Positions 1 through 6,091 of a stretch of 11,528 bases of DNA are shown here, piece by piece. The translations under genes were made by a program, and so were the position numbers. Every line of letters begins with the position of its first letter. The first letter of the stretch is position 1. A model generated the notes under the pieces. That model searched no databases. It had not been told where the DNA came from and worked only from the letters and a program-made list of their open reading frames with translations. The DNA lies in NCBI GenBank assembly GCA_019244985.1, contig JAFASB010000141.1, positions 1 to 11,528 of the forward strand, written 5' to 3'. The DNA comes from Acidimicrobiia bacterium. Lineage in GTDB: Bacteria; Actinomycetota; Acidimicrobiia; Acidimicrobiales; AC-14.

Positions 1-26
1 AGTATGGCTTCAGTGTGACGAAATGG

Positions 27-824
27 TCAGCGGCGACGACTCACCTCGAACACCGCGAGGGTGCCAGCTGCCGCCACGTTCAGTGACGGAATTGACCCTT
101 TCAGCGGTATCCGAGCGAGAACGTCGCATCGGTCCCGTACGAGCCTGGACAGACCGGCCCCCTCGCCCCCGACGACGAGCAACACGGGCTCGGTGGCCAC
201 CTCGAGATCGAAGAGGCTCTGATCGCCCCGCTCGTCGAGACCGACCACCCAGACGCCGAGGGCACGGGCCCGGGCCAGGGCCGCCGGGAGCCCCGAGACC
301 ACGGCCAGCGGCACATGCTCCACGGCGCCAGCGGCGGCCTTGGCGACCGAGGGCGTGACGTGGGCCGTCCGATGCCGGGGCAGAACAGCGCCCGTGACGC
401 CCGCCCCCTCCGCGCTGCGGAGGAGGGCTCCGAGGTTCTGCGGGTCGGTCACGCCGTCGAAGCCGAGCAGGAACGGCGGCCGTCCACCCTTCGGGCGACA
501 CAGCGCATCGAAGTCGTGCTCGGGCAGGGCCTTGGCATGGGCGAGGACACCCTGGGGACCGTCGGTGCGCGCCTCGGCCTCGAGCGCCCGCCGCGCTACA
601 TAGCGGACAGGCACCCGCGCCCGCTTCGCCAGCTCGTTGATCTCCCGCAGCACGGGCGCCGGGTCGAGGCCCTCGGCCATCCACACGTCCCGCACCGGAC
701 GGGTGGCGGCGGCCAACAGCTCGCGCACGGCCTGGCGGCCCTCGACCTGCTCACCGCCTATCGAACGGGGCTTCGACGGCGACTTGGCCGGCCGCTTCAG
801 CTCTCGACGAGGGCGACCGCCCAA
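27..824 (-). CDS. rlmB: 23S rRNA (guanosine-2'-O-)-methyltransferase RlmB (TrmH/SpoU family)
   Basis: SPOUT-class RNA 2'-O-methyltransferase. By family it methylates a guanosine in the 23S rRNA peptidyl-transferase region (Gm2251 in E. coli), using S-adenosylmethionine. From the chosen start it is 265 aa. The short N-terminal substrate-binding domain begins at the family-typical VEGRQAV, about residues 27-33. All three SpoU motifs follow: DPQNLGALLRSAE (about 127-139), GGEGAGL (219-225) and SLNVAAAG (247-254), the last two forming the knotted cofactor site. The open frame runs far upstream inside ispF, but that part is low-complexity Arg/Gly/Ala and unlike the family. I chose TTG at 824 because GGGAGGGGG lies about 10 bases upstream; the start therefore overlaps the ispF end by 28 bases, suggesting coupling. 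A CTG overlapping the ispF TGA is another possible start. Function is secure at family level; the exact target nucleotide is inferred. Confidence 0.9.
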   Translation of the reverse strand: MGGRPRRELKRPAKSPSKPRSIGGEQVEGRQAVRELLAAATRPVRDVWMAEGLDPAPVLREINELAKRARVPVRYVARRALEAEARTDGPQGVLAHAKALPEHDFDALCRPKGGRPPFLLGFDGVTDPQNLGALLRSAEGAGVTGAVLPRHRTAHVTPSVAKAAAGAVEHVPLAVVSGLPAALARARALGVWVVGLDERGDQSLFDLEVATEPVLLVVGGEGAGLSRLVRDRCDVLARIPLKGSIPSLNVAAAGTLAVFEVSRRR

Positions 825-1270
825 CAGGCCACCCCCTCCCCACGGCCGAGCGCGCCGAGCTGCTCGGCGGTCGTGGCCTTGACGCTCACCGGCGCGCCGA
901 CGGCTGCGCCCAGCCGCTGCTGCATCTCCGCCCGGTGGGGGGCCAGTCGCGGCTGCTCGGCCACGACCGTGCAGTCGACGTTCGCCGGCCGCCACCCCGC
1001 GGCCGACACCATCTCGGCGACACGCCGCAGCAGCGCCAGGCTGTCGGCGCCGGCCCACGCCGGGTCGCTGTCGGGGAAATGCTCGCCGAGGTCACCCAAG
1101 CCCGCCGCGCCCAGCAGGGCGTCGCCCACGGCGTGGGCCACGACGTCGGCGTCGCTGTGACCGGCGAGGCCCCGCTCCCCGTCGACCTCGACGCCACCCA
1201 GCACCAACCGGCGGCCGGGCTCGTCGCTGAAGGCGTGGACGTCGAAGCCCATCCCGACGCGCACCGCCAT
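797..1270 (-). CDS. ispF: 2-C-methyl-D-erythritol 2,4-cyclodiphosphate synthase IspF
   Basis: Cytoplasmic MEP-pathway enzyme that cyclises CDP-ME 2-phosphate to 2-C-methyl-D-erythritol 2,4-cyclodiphosphate with release of CMP, on the route to IPP and DMAPP. At 157 aa it has the usual length. The metal ligands are visible: D10 and H12 in GFDVH, and H46 in DVVAHAVGDALLG. H38-S39 (AGHSDAD) matches the substrate-positioning loop. EHFPDSD and the C-terminal KATTAEQLGALGRGEG are family signatures. The start is ATG, 10 bases after the ispD stop, with only a weak AGG upstream. ispD and ispF are adjacent but not fused, unlike the bifunctional IspDF of some proteobacteria. The 3' end overlaps the proposed rlmB start. 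Confidence 0.97.
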   Translation of the reverse strand: MAVRVGMGFDVHAFSDEPGRRLVLGGVEVDGERGLAGHSDADVVAHAVGDALLGAAGLGDLGEHFPDSDPAWAGADSLALLRRVAEMVSAAGWRPANVDCTVVAEQPRLAPHRAEMQQRLGAAVGAPVSVKATTAEQLGALGRGEGVACWAVALVES

Positions 1271-1277
1271 GGGCGTG

Positions 1278-1283
1278 AACCTA
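1278..1283 (-). promoter_or_regulatory. candidate -10 (TAGGTT) overlapping the ispD stop, 7 bases before ispF ATG
   Basis: Read on the minus strand, the ispD stop TAG continues as TAGGTT, followed by seven bases and then the ispF ATG. That is a TANNNT -10 at the distance expected for a leaderless transcript starting at or next to the A of ATG. No clear -35 is seen. The same bases contain AGG, which could instead act as a weak ribosome-binding site. Confidence 0.35.
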
Positions 1284-1919
1284 GGCCAGCGTGTCGATCA
1301 GGGCCCGGGCGACCAGGAGATCGTGCCGGGTCGTGATCTTGGCGTTGGCCTCTTCGCCGGGGACGACAACGACGCGTCCGCCGATCGCTTCGACGAGCGA
1401 GGCGTCGTCAGTGCCTTCGGCGCCGGGTTCGTGTGCGTTGCGCAGGGCGGCAGCGAGGAACGCCTGAGGCGTCTGCACCGCGACCAGAGGGTCACGGTCG
1501 AGCGTCCGGGCGACGGCGCCGTCGTCGACGACCTTCACGGTGTCGGCCAACTTCACGCCCGGCACGGCGCCGTCGGCACCGTCTCGTACGGCGTCCACGA
1601 CCTGGCGGAAGAGGGCGGCCGAGGCCAGGGGCCGCGCTGCGTCGTGGACGACGACGATCTCCGCCTCGTGCGGAACTGCGGCCAGGCCGGCGCGCACGGA
1701 CCCCGCTCGGGTCTCGGCACCCGCCACGATGGCGTCGACGCCGGCCTCGGACTCGCCCGCTCGCTCTGCAGGAACCACTAACACCACGCCGTCGGCGACC
1801 GCCCGGGCCCGCTCGAGCGCCCAGTCGAGCACCCGCCGGTCGCCCAGCATCTCGTACTGCTTCTGGGTGCCGAACCGGACGCCGGACCCGGCGGCGACGA
1901 CGACGGCCCAGACAGACAT
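1281..1919 (-). CDS. ispD: 2-C-methyl-D-erythritol 4-phosphate cytidylyltransferase IspD
   Basis: MEP-pathway enzyme coupling MEP with CTP to give CDP-ME and pyrophosphate, acting two steps before IspF. The 212-aa protein is slightly shorter than the usual 225-240. The nucleotide-binding loop AAGSGVRFGTQKQY spans residues 9-22; R15 and K20 correspond to the catalytic Arg and Lys, with the loop shortened relative to E. coli. Other signatures are VHDAARP (91-97), ADTVK (125-129), VQTPQAF (148-154), TDDAS (170-174) and NAKIT (192-196). It starts with ATG 13 bases after the PIN/TRAM stop, without a recognisable SD, so expression may rely on coupling or on an unseen promoter. No alternative function is likely. 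Confidence 0.96.
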   Translation of the reverse strand: MSVWAVVVAAGSGVRFGTQKQYEMLGDRRVLDWALERARAVADGVVLVVPAERAGESEAGVDAIVAGAETRAGSVRAGLAAVPHEAEIVVVHDAARPLASAALFRQVVDAVRDGADGAVPGVKLADTVKVVDDGAVARTLDRDPLVAVQTPQAFLAAALRNAHEPGAEGTDDASLVEAIGGRVVVVPGEEANAKITTRHDLLVARALIDTLA

Positions 1920-1932
1920 CTAGGCGGACTGT

Positions 1933-3033
1933 TTAGCCCGTGGGGGCGACCTCGCCGCCGGCGTCGGCGGTGTCGGCAAGGGCGGAGGGATCGAGCGACG
2001 CGAACAGCATGCGTCCGACCGATGTCTGCACGTTCGAGGTCACGCGCGGGGCGATCTCCTGGCCCACCAGTTCGGCAGCGCCGCTCACGACGACCATCGT
2101 CCCGTCGTCGAGGAAGCCCACCCCCTGACCGGCCTCCTTGCCGGGGCGGCTCACGGTGAAGCGGACCACCTCACCCGGGACGTGCACGGGCCGCATGCTC
2201 TCGGCCAGGCGGTTGAGATTCAGCACCGAGACCCCCTGGAGCTCAGCGACGCGCTGGAGGTTGAAGTCGGTGGTGAGAAGGCCGACGTCGAGGCGACGGG
2301 CCAGGGCCACGAGCTTCGCGTCGACCTCGTCGAACTCCGGCACCTCGTCATCGACGATGTGCAGGCTCACCCGCGGGTCGCCCTGCAGGCTGTCGAGGAT
2401 CTCGAGACCCCGTCGGCCGCGGCGGCGCCGTGTCGGTTCCGCCGCGTCTGCGATGCCCTGCAGCTCGTCGAGCACGAACCTGGGCACGAGGAGGGCGCCG
2501 CGCAGGAAGCCTGCGGTCGTGATGTTGAGGAGCCGGCCGTCGATCGCCGCGCTGCTGTCGACCAGGAGGGCGTCAGGGGCCACGTTGCCGCCGTAGCGCG
2601 ACGCGCGCACGAGCGGGCGCGTCGACAGCCCCGCCATCGCCAGAAGCTCCTCGCTCTTGCGGGCGCCGATGCGGAAGCCCTCGTACAACCCGATCCACAC
2701 GAGGAGCCCGAGCACGGGCCAGCCCGACAGACCGGGCATCAGGACGACCGCCGGGATGCCGAGGAGCAGCGACAGACCGCCCAGGAGGGCTGCGCCGAAG
2801 CCACCCCCGAGGAGCTGGGCTGGCGGCGTGCGTTCGACGGTGGCCTCGACCCGACCCATCCCTCGCCGGAGCAGGCGGGCGACGACGCCGCCGATGACGT
2901 ACCCGAACAGGGCGCCGAGCACGGCGCCGACCACAACCCGCGGACTGCCGTCGCCGGCCGTCGACCGCGCGACGCCATAACCGGTCCCGGTGGCCAGCAG
3001 CACGATCAGCAGCCGGGCGATCTCAACGAACAT
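1933..3033 (-). CDS. YacL-like membrane PIN/TRAM domain protein
   Basis: 366 aa from the ATG at 3033. The N-terminal ~120 residues hold about four hydrophobic segments (roughly 5-20, 33-52, 74-99, 104-118), predicting membrane anchoring. A PIN nuclease-like domain follows, with its acidic residues in place: D159 and D165 (VDSSAAIDGR), E190 (LDEL), D238 (DEVDAKL) and D256 (TTDFN). A TRAM-like C-terminal domain, probably RNA-binding, spans about 283-345, and the tail is acidic and low-complexity. The architecture and position match Bacillus YacL, which also sits just upstream of ispD. PIN domains are metal-dependent RNases, but no substrate is visible here. The ATG was chosen over a GTG 12 codons upstream because AGGAGG lies 13 bases before it, inside the longer reading. 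Confidence 0.87.
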   Translation of the reverse strand: MFVEIARLLIVLLATGTGYGVARSTAGDGSPRVVVGAVLGALFGYVIGGVVARLLRRGMGRVEATVERTPPAQLLGGGFGAALLGGLSLLLGIPAVVLMPGLSGWPVLGLLVWIGLYEGFRIGARKSEELLAMAGLSTRPLVRASRYGGNVAPDALLVDSSAAIDGRLLNITTAGFLRGALLVPRFVLDELQGIADAAEPTRRRRGRRGLEILDSLQGDPRVSLHIVDDEVPEFDEVDAKLVALARRLDVGLLTTDFNLQRVAELQGVSVLNLNRLAESMRPVHVPGEVVRFTVSRPGKEAGQGVGFLDDGTMVVVSGAAELVGQEIAPRVTSNVQTSVGRMLFASLDPSALADTADAGGEVAPTG

Positions 3034-3119
3034 GGGCGCGCAAATTCCTCCTAGGAGGGGTATCGGCACCCGAAGGGACGCCCTGAATAAGCCGGACGCC
3101 CTACTTGAGCGAGCGCTCC
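3034..3119 (-). other. carD-yacL spacer / leader with 12-bp palindrome and 9-bp direct repeat
   Basis: This is the longest co-directional untranslated spacer of the cluster (86 bases). It holds an SD (AGGAGG) embedded in the perfect palindrome CCTCCTAGGAGG at 3047-3058. It also holds two copies of GGACGCCCT (plus-strand reading) at 3076-3084 and 3094-3102, 18 bases apart. I see no convincing -10/-35 pair and no stem followed by a U-run, so whether the PIN/TRAM gene has its own promoter is undecided. Confidence 0.5.
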
Positions 3120-3599
3120 CTACGGGAGAGCGTCGTCGAGCTTCGCCTCGGCCTCTTCCTCGCTGACCCCGATGGCGAAGGTCAGCTCGGAGACGAGGAT
3201 CTGGCGGGCCTTGGTGAGCATCCGCTTCTCGCCGGCCGACAGGCCCTTGTCCTTGTCGCGGATCGACAGGTTCCGCACGACCTCGGCAACCTGATAGATG
3301 TCACCGGACTTCAGCTTCTCGACGTGATTCTTGAAGCGCCGCGACCAGTTGGTGGGCATGCGCGCCTCCTTCTTGCGAAGGACAGCGAACACCTCCTCGA
3401 CCTCCTCGTCGTTGATGACCTCCCGCAGGCCAACTTCCTCGGTGTTGTCAGCCGGGACCATGAGCGTCAGGTCGCCGTACGCCAGCTTGAGCACGAGATA
3501 CTCGCGGTTCTCGCCGAAGGCATTGCGCTTCTCCCGGCGCTCGATAATCGCTGCGCCGTGATGGGGATACACGACCTTGTCTCCGACGTCGAACGACAT
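3120..3599 (-). CDS. carD: CarD family RNA polymerase-binding transcription regulator
   Basis: CarD binds the beta subunit of RNA polymerase through its N-terminal Tudor-like domain and stabilises open complexes, in mycobacteria notably at rRNA promoters. The 159-aa protein aligns end to end with M. tuberculosis CarD (162 aa) from memory. The RNAP-interacting part (about 1-55) carries VVYPHHGAA and EYLVLKL. The DNA-binding domain carries PTNWSRRFK with W85, the residue that wedges the upstream edge of the bubble, followed by KLKSGD and GLSAGEKRMLTKARQIL. R25 is kept, but the position of M. tuberculosis R47 is Met. The start is the ATG at 3599, preceded by GGGAGAGG with short spacing; an upstream in-frame start would add 11 atypical residues. 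carD precedes the PIN/TRAM gene and diverges from crp. Confidence 0.96.
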   Translation of the reverse strand: MSFDVGDKVVYPHHGAAIIERREKRNAFGENREYLVLKLAYGDLTLMVPADNTEEVGLREVINDEEVEEVFAVLRKKEARMPTNWSRRFKNHVEKLKSGDIYQVAEVVRNLSIRDKDKGLSAGEKRMLTKARQILVSELTFAIGVSEEEAEAKLDDALP

Positions 3600-3636
3600 A
3601 CCTCTCCCAGGAATGAGACTGCGGGGGGACACTTCC

Positions 3637-3657
3637 AGAGTGCCAGGAAACCACTCT
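3637..3657. promoter_or_regulatory. perfect inverted repeat AGAGTG-N9-CACTCT between carD and crp
   Basis: Six-base arms, 3637-3642 and 3652-3657, are exactly reverse complementary around a nine-base spacer in the divergent promoter region. The left arm coincides with the proposed carD -10. It is a candidate operator, but it does not match the Crp consensus (TGTGA-N6-TCACA), since the GTG/CAC spacing is N9, not N8. No regulator can be named. Confidence 0.4.
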
Positions 3658-3665
3658 TAGGACAA
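3637..3665 (-). promoter_or_regulatory. candidate carD promoter
   Basis: On the minus strand TTGTCC (3665-3660) is separated by 17 bases from CACTCT (3642-3637). The -35 is reasonable. The -10 is weak but keeps the important A at position 2 and T at position 6. It would give a leader of about 30 bases containing the GGGAGAGG ribosome site. This is a visual match only. Confidence 0.3.
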
Positions 3666-3666
3666 C

Positions 3667-3694
3667 TTGGTTCTGGGGTTTTGGCAGCTATCGT
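3667..3694 (+). promoter_or_regulatory. candidate leaderless crp promoter
   Basis: TTGGTT (3667-3672), a 16-base spacer and TATCGT (3689-3694) are followed by seven bases and then GTG at 3702. The -10 fits TANNNT, and its distance to GTG predicts transcription starting at the start codon. No SD is present upstream, which supports a leaderless mRNA. Its -35 lies one base from the proposed -35 of the divergent carD promoter, so the two may compete. Confidence 0.45.
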
Positions 3695-3701
3695 CAGCCG
3701 C

Positions 3702-4358
3702 GTGGTGGACGCCGCGTTGCTCGCCAGCACACCGTTCTTTGCGGGCCTCGATCAGCCGGCCGTCGAGGCGGTGGCCCGGGAATGTGCCCGGCGCGATCTG
3801 AAGCGCAACGACGTCCTTTTTCGTGTGGGCGACGAGGCCAACGAACTTTTCATCGTCGAGCGGGGACGCGTCGCCATCGCCAACCGTTCCGAGGACGGCC
3901 GGGAGTCGCTGGTCGCCCTCATGGAGGGCGGCGACCTGTTCGGGGAGATGGGGCTGTTCGACGGGATCCGGTCCGCTGACGCCCGAGCCCTGGAGACGTC
4001 GACGGTGGTGATCGTGCCGTACGGCCCGCTCCGCGAAGCTCTCGACCAACAGCCCAAGGCCCTGTGGAGCGTCGTCGAGCTGTTGGCCCGGCGCATCCGC
4101 GCCGTCGATGAGGCGTTGGCCGACACCGTGTTCCTCGACGTCCCCGGACGCACGGCCAAACGCTTGCTCGAGCTGGCGGGCGACGGTGATCAGTTCCAAC
4201 TACCGGTCACGCAGGAGGAGCTGGCGTCGATGGTCGGCGCGTCGCGCGAGCGCGTGAACAAAGCCATCTCCCAGTTCGTCCGCCTGGGCTGGCTCGAGCA
4301 GCAGGACCGCGTCTACCGAATTCGGGACCGAGAGCAACTCACGCGCCGCGCTCGCTAG
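3702..4358 (+). CDS. crp: Crp/Fnr family cAMP-type transcription regulator
   Basis: Global regulator resembling mycobacterial CRP and corynebacterial GlxR. The 218-aa protein has an N-terminal cyclic-nucleotide domain (about 10-120) with GDLFGEMGLFDG (78-89) and R90-S91, the equivalent of the cAMP phosphate-binding Arg-Ser of E. coli CRP. A long dimerisation helix (about 120-145) and a winged helix-turn-helix follow. The recognition helix reads GASRERVNKAI (179-189), keeping Arg-Glu, with Lys where E. coli has R185. The C-terminus LTRRAR is like mycobacterial CRP. GTG 3702 or GTG 3705 could start it; 3702 fits the leaderless promoter. It is the only plus-strand gene, divergent from carD and ending 3 bases from the convergent hydrolase gene. 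Ligand binding is inferred from the pocket residues. Confidence 0.92.
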   Translation: MVDAALLASTPFFAGLDQPAVEAVARECARRDLKRNDVLFRVGDEANELFIVERGRVAIANRSEDGRESLVALMEGGDLFGEMGLFDGIRSADARALETSTVVIVPYGPLREALDQQPKALWSVVELLARRIRAVDEALADTVFLDVPGRTAKRLLELAGDGDQFQLPVTQEELASMVGASRERVNKAISQFVRLGWLEQQDRVYRIRDREQLTRRAR

Positions 4359-4361
4359 CGG

Positions 4362-5003
4362 CTACGAACGAAAGAAATCGAGCGTCCGCCGCCACGCGTC
4401 TGCCGCGTCACCGGCTCGGTGCGAGGGCCGCTCGGGGGCATGCGCGAAGCCGTGCTCGGCATCCGGATAGAGCGCGGTCTCGACGTTCGGCAGCCGGCGT
4501 AGCTCTTCGATGTCCGCAGTGGGCGTGTACGGATCCTTGCCGCCGAGAACGGCCAGCGTCCGGCACGCGTCGGGCTTGGCGAGCATGTCGAGGGGATCCC
4601 GTCCTGGCACGCCCCACGGGTCGGGCGGGACGATCATCCCGTAGAAGGCCACGGCCGCATAGAAACGTCCCGTTCCCGCGGCCCGGAAGGCCTGCATGCC
4701 GCCCATGCAGAACCCCAGCACGCCCACGTGCTCGCACTCCGTCGCGTCGGCGGCAGCCTCGAGATCGCCGAGCACCCGGTCGAGGTCGAACGACGCGTCC
4801 ATCCGCTTCTCGAGCGCGAGGTCCTCCTGCCCAGGCCACGGCTCGATCGCGCACGTCGTGAATCCTTGCGACGCCAGCCGGGCGACATGCTCGTCGAACA
4901 GTGGTCGCAGCCCCATGATGTCGGGGTGCAGCGCGATGCCGATCTCGTTGTTCTCGGCGCGCGCGATTTCTGCTGCGGTACCTGACGGCAGGGTGATGCG
5001 CAC
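4362..5003 (-). CDS. dienelactone hydrolase family protein
   Basis: Small alpha/beta hydrolase, 213 aa. The triad typical of dienelactone hydrolases is visible: nucleophile C99 in GFCMGG (97-102), D157 in LGGKDPYTP (153-161) and H184 in DAEHGFAH (181-188). Where dienelactone hydrolase has an active-site Glu (usually HE or QE before the xFG motif), this protein has HPDIMG (26-31), i.e. Asp. It lacks a signal peptide, so it should be cytoplasmic. The family includes carboxymethylenebutenolidase, but most such actinobacterial paralogues have unknown substrates, and nothing nearby suggests aromatic degradation. The GTG start is two bases after the disA TGA, with no SD, consistent with translational coupling. 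Its 3' end meets crp tail to tail. Confidence 0.87.
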   Translation of the reverse strand: MRITLPSGTAAEIARAENNEIGIALHPDIMGLRPLFDEHVARLASQGFTTCAIEPWPGQEDLALEKRMDASFDLDRVLGDLEAAADATECEHVGVLGFCMGGMQAFRAAGTGRFYAAVAFYGMIVPPDPWGVPGRDPLDMLAKPDACRTLAVLGGKDPYTPTADIEELRRLPNVETALYPDAEHGFAHAPERPSHRAGDAADAWRRTLDFFRS

Positions 5004-5005
5004 GC

Positions 5006-6079
5006 TCAGGAGTATCTGTCGAGGATGCTCGTCTCGGCCAGACGGGACAGGCCGTCCTTGATCGCCCGAGCGCGGGTGCTGCCAACACCTTCGACGTCGT
5101 CGAGGTCGTCGATGGTGGCGCGCATGATCTTCTGCAGATTGCCGAACCGCTGGACGATGCGCTCGATGACGGCGTCGGGAAGGCGCGGGATCTTCGAGAG
5201 GAGCCGGTAGCCGCGAGGCTGCAGGCTCATATCGAGCTCGCCGGACTCCGCCGGCAGGTGCAGCACGCTCATGACCGACTTGAGGTCGAGCAGGTCCTCG
5301 GTGCTGAGATCGGCGAGGGCGGTCATGGCGTTGCCCAGCTGCCAGGTGTCGTCGGCCTGCGAGTAGTCCTTGATCACGAGGCGGCGGTCGTCCTCGACGC
5401 CCCCCATCAACTCTTCGAGCTGGAGGAGAACGAGACGGCCGTCGGTGCCCAGCTCGACGATGTACCCCTCGATCTCCTCGGCGATCCGGCGAACCATCTC
5501 GGCCCGCTGCAGCACCGTGGCGACGTCGCGCACGGTCACGAGGTCCTCGACCTCGAGGGCACTCAACGAGCCCGAAACGGTGTCGAGGCGGTTCTTGTAG
5601 CGCTCGAGCGTCTGCAGGGCTTGGTTGGCGCGGTTCAGCAGCCGCTGGATCGGTTCGAGCGGGTGCTTCAGGTCGCCGACGTAGACGGCGATCATCGACA
5701 TGTCCTCCGACACCGAGATCACCGGCACCGGGATCGAACGCGCCACGCGCTCGGCGGTGCGGTGTCGGGTGCCGGTCTCCGACGTCGGCACGTGCGGGTT
5801 GGGGACCAGGTGCACGTTGGCCCGGGCGATGCGGCTGGCGTCGGACGCCAGGATGATGGCGCCGTCCATCTTCGCCAGCTCGGACAACCGCTGCGGTGTG
5901 AACTCGGCATCGAGCAAGAAGCCGCCGCTGCAGATGGCGAGCACCTCGGGACCGTCGCCCACGACGATGAGCGCGCCCATGTTGGCCTGGAGGATGCGAT
6001 CCAGGCCCTCACGCAGTGGCCGGCCGGGCGCCACACCAGCCAGCGCCTCGGTCATGGCGACGCTTCGCCAGGGGGGCAC
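5006..6079 (-). CDS. disA: DNA integrity scanning diadenylate cyclase DisA
   Basis: Makes the second messenger c-di-AMP from two ATP, in an octamer that also senses branched DNA. Counting 357 aa from GTG 6079, the DAC domain occupies about 15-150, with DGA at 72-74 and the RHR motif in SETGTRHRTAER (100-111). A helical spine follows (about 155-300). A helix-hairpin-helix DNA-binding domain closes it, with IPRLP at 297-301 and VEGVGSTRARAIKDGL at 329-344. Length matches the family (about 350-360). The GTG fits a leaderless start; an ATG at 6055 would give 349 aa and also keeps the whole DAC domain, so the start is uncertain. It follows radA, as in Bacillus and mycobacteria; RadA is a known partner that represses DisA activity in B. 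subtilis. Confidence 0.96.
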   Translation of the reverse strand: MPPWRSVAMTEALAGVAPGRPLREGLDRILQANMGALIVVGDGPEVLAICSGGFLLDAEFTPQRLSELAKMDGAIILASDASRIARANVHLVPNPHVPTSETGTRHRTAERVARSIPVPVISVSEDMSMIAVYVGDLKHPLEPIQRLLNRANQALQTLERYKNRLDTVSGSLSALEVEDLVTVRDVATVLQRAEMVRRIAEEIEGYIVELGTDGRLVLLQLEELMGGVEDDRRLVIKDYSQADDTWQLGNAMTALADLSTEDLLDLKSVMSVLHLPAESGELDMSLQPRGYRLLSKIPRLPDAVIERIVQRFGNLQKIMRATIDDLDDVEGVGSTRARAIKDGLSRLAETSILDRYS

Positions 6080-6085
6080 GAGGGG

Positions 6086-6091
6086 ATTCTA
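6086..6091 (-). promoter_or_regulatory. candidate -10 (TAGAAT) overlapping the radA stop, 6 bases before disA GTG
   Basis: The radA stop codon TAG and the next three bases read TAGAAT, five of six matches to TATAAT. Six bases later comes GTG 6079. The geometry suits leaderless transcription of disA, and no SD-like purine run is present. No good -35 was recognised in the radA 3' end. Confidence 0.4.

Noticed and set aside
1..26. A gene or RNA at the left edge
   Set aside because: Only 26 bases lie beyond the rlmB stop, and nothing recognisable is seen in them.
13..30. Possible Crp site (TGTGA...TCA) at the window start, and TGTGA near 7482 and 8770
   Set aside because: None has the second half TCACA at six-base spacing.
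825..1058. N-terminal extension of RlmB by 78 residues inside ispF
   Set aside because: The extension is low-complexity Arg/Ala/Gly, lies wholly within ispF coding sequence and has no counterpart in the family.
3105..3701. N-terminal extension of Crp across carD
   Set aside because: The frame is open by chance opposite carD; the Crp fold begins at VDAALLAS, just after GTG 3702.
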